Assembly (NCBI GenBank): GCA_008671285.1
Contig: RPYR01000092.1
Span: 1-15,861, forward strand
Direction: 5' to 3'
Length of the DNA: 15,861 nucleotides
Origin: Collinsella aerofaciens
GTDB lineage: Bacteria > Actinomycetota > Coriobacteriia > Coriobacteriales > Coriobacteriaceae
The notes under the pieces were generated by a model. The model ran no database searches, was not told the DNA's origin, and saw nothing but the letters and a program-made list of their open reading frames with translations. The position numbers were made by a program, and so were the translations under genes. Below are positions 13,611 to 15,861 of the stretch, in pieces. Every line of letters starts with the position of its first letter. Position 1 is the stretch's first letter.

Positions 13611-15345
13611 TGAGTTCGCCCTTCGACAATACACGCTTCCCCTGCCCCAGCCCTTTGAGACAAGCGAATCACTTCAGGACTTTGGCACGCCAAAGCCTGG
13701 AGCCCATCATGACGAGAGTTGGCCCGTCCTTTACATTCTTACCAACAGCAGAAACAAGACGGCATACATCGGCCAAACAACCAACTACCAGCGCCGTATG
13801 AAACAACACGCTGCAAACGTGGACAAGGACTTCGACCGGACCCTTCTGATCGATAATCCCACCTTCAACCAATCCGCAACGTTCGAGTTCGAGAATCGAC
13901 TTATTGAGCTGTTCTGTGCCGACGAAAAATACCAGGTCACCAATGCCAACAACGGCTATGCCCAATTCGATTATTTTGAGCGGCCTCAGTATCGCCAGAA
14001 GTTCCGAGACCTCTGGACAAAGCTTCGCGAAGAAAACTACGCGATTCATCCGATTGAAGAGCTCGAGAGCTCCGATCTGTTCAAGTTCTCGCCTTTTAAG
14101 ACGCTTACGCCCGACCAATACGAAACGATCGAGACGATTTATAAACGTCTCGAACAGGAGCATGAAGACGCAAAACTTGGCGGCTCAAAAGGAGAACGTA
14201 TAACCGTCGTGAATGGCGCGCCGGGAACAGGTAAAACAATCCTCGCCATCAGTCTCATGTTCAAAATCAAAAATGAGCCCAACCTTTCCGGGCTGCGAGT
14301 CGGTTTTGTCACCCCCATGGATTCCCTGAAGAAGACCCTCAGGAAGCTCACGCACTTCCTTCCAGGGTTAAAGCCTGGCGATATCTTGAGCCCCAGTGAC
14401 GTAGCCAAAAATGATCGTTATGACATCCTGCTTGTCGACGAGGCACATCGACTGGGCAATTATCTAAGCATGGGCTCCGGCATCAAGGCCTTCTATAACA
14501 CCTGCGATCGTCTCGGCCTTCCACATACGAGCAACCAAATTGACTGGATATTCAAATGCTGCGACAAGGCGTACCTGTTCTATGACCCCAAACAGCAGGT
14601 TCGCGCATCCGGACTCAATCGAGACGGCCTTGAACAGCGACTTAACCAACTCGAAGAAGCGAAAATTGAAACCGAAGAATTCAACTTGAGCACCCAAATG
14701 CGAGTACGCGGCGGCGATGAGTATCTCGACTTTGTATATGATTTACTCGATAACAAAGCGTATATGCATGCCGGCATGAAATTCAAGGATCTCTTTTCAT
14801 CGGAGCCTTACGATTCGCGAATCGGGGATCCGAACAGCGATACCCCCAGATACCAGTTTGGAATCGTCAACCAATTTGAGGATTTCTGTTCCCTACAGCA
14901 AGCCAAGGAAGAAGAAGTTGGTCTATCCCGCATGACGGCAGGTTTTGCGTGGAAGTGGGAAACGAAGAAACACAAAGACGCGTTCGACATCGTCATTGAG
15001 GGCATTCCTAAACGCTGGAATTCAACTCAAAAGGATTGGGTCAACTCTGCCAACGCCGTCAATGAGGTTGGTTGCATTCACACAGTGCAGGGCTACGACC
15101 TCAATTACGGATTCGTAATTCTGGGTCCCGACATTTACTACAACACCGATAAAGGAGCTGTCTGCGTTAACAAGGCGAATTTCAAAGATGCCGTCGCAAA
15201 GAAAAAGGCAAGCGACGACGACCTACGAAAGATCATCGTCAACGCCTACTATGTCCTCATGACGCGTGGCATGCTGGGAACGTTTCTTTATGTATGCGAC
15301 CCGGCACTCAAGGAGTATTTGTCACGGTATATCCCGGTGATATAG
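13603..15345 (+). CDS. GIY-YIG nuclease fused to DUF2075 (Schlafen group 3-like) helicase, COG3410 type
   Basis: A 580-residue two-domain protein. Domain 1 (about 40-125) is a GIY-YIG endonuclease: VLYIL (42-46), AYIGQT (54-59), RRMKQH (64-69) and FEFENRLIEL (94-103), giving the expected Tyr, Tyr, Arg, His and Glu residues. Domain 2 (about 165-578) is a DUF2075 superfamily 1-like helicase: Walker A GAPGTGKT (205-212), Walker B LLVDEAHR (276-283), YDPKQ (327-331), STQMRVRGGDEYL (363-375), GCIHTVQGYDLNYGFVILGPD (490-510) and NAYYVLMTRGMLGTF (547-561). No motif is broken. Family members are uncharacterised or linked to nucleic-acid processing and defence. Start: GTG 13603, overlapping the mazG-like gene by 8 nt. 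GC is clearly lower than in the neighbours, which suggests transfer. There is no obvious terminator before serC. Confidence 0.92.
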   Translation: MSNEFALRQYTLPLPQPFETSESLQDFGTPKPGAHHDESWPVLYILTNSRNKTAYIGQTTNYQRRMKQHAANVDKDFDRTLLIDNPTFNQSATFEFENRLIELFCADEKYQVTNANNGYAQFDYFERPQYRQKFRDLWTKLREENYAIHPIEELESSDLFKFSPFKTLTPDQYETIETIYKRLEQEHEDAKLGGSKGERITVVNGAPGTGKTILAISLMFKIKNEPNLSGLRVGFVTPMDSLKKTLRKLTHFLPGLKPGDILSPSDVAKNDRYDILLVDEAHRLGNYLSMGSGIKAFYNTCDRLGLPHTSNQIDWIFKCCDKAYLFYDPKQQVRASGLNRDGLEQRLNQLEEAKIETEEFNLSTQMRVRGGDEYLDFVYDLLDNKAYMHAGMKFKDLFSSEPYDSRIGDPNSDTPRYQFGIVNQFEDFCSLQQAKEEEVGLSRMTAGFAWKWETKKHKDAFDIVIEGIPKRWNSTQKDWVNSANAVNEVGCIHTVQGYDLNYGFVILGPDIYYNTDKGAVCVNKANFKDAVAKKKASDDDLRKIIVNAYYVLMTRGMLGTFLYVCDPALKEYLSRYIPVI

Positions 15346-15486
15346 ACCTAACGACCGCCCTCCCCCATGTAACCATCCTGTAAATCATAGCGGCGCACTC
15401 GAGTTTTACCGTGATGCGGTCGCGCCTGGCGCTCCACTGTGCTAAAGTATCCCGAACGTTCAAACGACTACGAGGGAGACTAGAAG
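15346..15486 (+). promoter_or_regulatory. serC upstream region
   Basis: This 141-nt gap must hold the serC promoter unless the cassette reads through. TAAAGT (15443-15448) is a possible -10; no convincing -35 was found. GAGGGAG (15472-15478) is the serC ribosome binding site, eight bases before ATG. No clear terminator hairpin follows the helicase gene. Confidence 0.35.
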
Positions 15487-15861
15487 ATGGCACGTGTGCA
15501 CAACTTCTCAGCTGGCCCGGCCGCGCTGCCTACAAGCGTGCTTGCCGAGATCGCCGACGAGATGATGGACTACCGCGGTTGCGGCATGTCCGTGCTCGAG
15601 ATGAGCCATCGATCTAGCATGTACCAGCAGATTATCGACGACGCCGAGGCAGCCCTGCGCCGCCTGCTGAGCATCCCCGACAACTACCGCGTCCTGTTTT
15701 TGCAGGGTGGCGCCACGCTGCAGTTTGCGGGCAGCCCCATGAACCTCATGCGCCACGGCCGCGCCGGCGACGTCGTGACCGGCAACTTTGCCAACAAGGC
15801 GGACAAGGAGGCCGCCAAGTACGGCGAGGGCGTGCTGCTCGCGAGCTCCGAGGACACCAAC
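15487..15861 (+). CDS. serC: Phosphoserine aminotransferase (5' part, cut by window end)
   Basis: PLP-dependent class V aminotransferase that converts 3-phosphohydroxypyruvate and glutamate to O-phosphoserine and 2-oxoglutarate in serine synthesis; it also serves pyridoxal phosphate synthesis in some bacteria. The first 125 residues are present and in frame to the window edge; the full protein should be about 360 residues. The N-terminus is diagnostic: VHNFSAGPAALP (4-15), GMSVLEMSHRS (33-43), LFLQGGATLQF (70-80) and GDVVTGNFANKA (94-105). Start ATG 15487 has GAGGGAG eight bases upstream. GC returns to the high level of the backbone here, marking the right edge of the AT-richer cassette. Confidence 0.95.
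   Translation, partial: MARVHNFSAGPAALPTSVLAEIADEMMDYRGCGMSVLEMSHRSSMYQQIIDDAEAALRRLLSIPDNYRVLFLQGGATLQFAGSPMNLMRHGRAGDVVTGNFANKADKEAAKYGEGVLLASSEDTN

Overview
The window looks like chromosomal DNA of a high-GC, Gram-positive gut-type actinobacterium, most probably a Collinsella-like member of the Coriobacteriia. The grounds are protein style (ATP-type PEP carboxykinase, LctP lactate permease, DegV protein), the GC-rich third codon positions and the abundant intergenic hairpin repeats. The genus is an inference from general resemblance, not a database result.

Layout. (1) 56-1168: trpS with a clean intrinsic terminator. (2) 1169-1498: no recognisable gene; hairpins and a possible regulatory remnant. 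(3) 1499-7963, all on the minus strand: a short O6-alkylguanine-DNA alkyltransferase-like protein, a DegV fatty-acid-binding protein with a MarR regulator upstream, a B3/B4 tRNA-editing-like protein, pckA and lctP. (4) 8144-9724, plus strand: an orphan MOP-type polysaccharide flippase with a long cytosolic tail, followed by a 123-bp element with 18-bp terminal inverted repeats and a bidirectional terminator. (5) 10122-10961, minus strand: a calcineurin-like phosphoesterase, divergent from (6) 11215-12816, an NhaP2/CvrA-type cation/proton antiporter with two TrkA-C modules. (7) 12932-13138, minus strand: an unrecognised 68-residue acidic protein. (8) 13254-15345, plus strand: a two-gene cassette of a MazG-like nucleotide pyrophosphohydrolase and a GIY-YIG nuclease fused to a DUF2075 (Schlafen group 3-like) helicase. 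(9) 15487 to the end: the 5' part of serC.

Most of the window is housekeeping metabolism. Lactate uptake (lctP) and PEP synthesis (pckA) sit next to each other and could act in the same carbon flow.

The most interesting part is region 8. The two genes overlap by 8 nt, are visibly more AT-rich than their neighbours and keep all recognisable catalytic motifs. They pair nucleotide-pool hydrolysis with a nuclease-helicase, which reads as an accessory and possibly anti-phage cassette set between core genes.

The second notable signal is a set of hairpin repeats of several sequence families. All carry a GGGAC core, and they lie 1 to 29 nt after the stop codons of six different genes. They look like REPIN-type elements that may serve as transcript ends.
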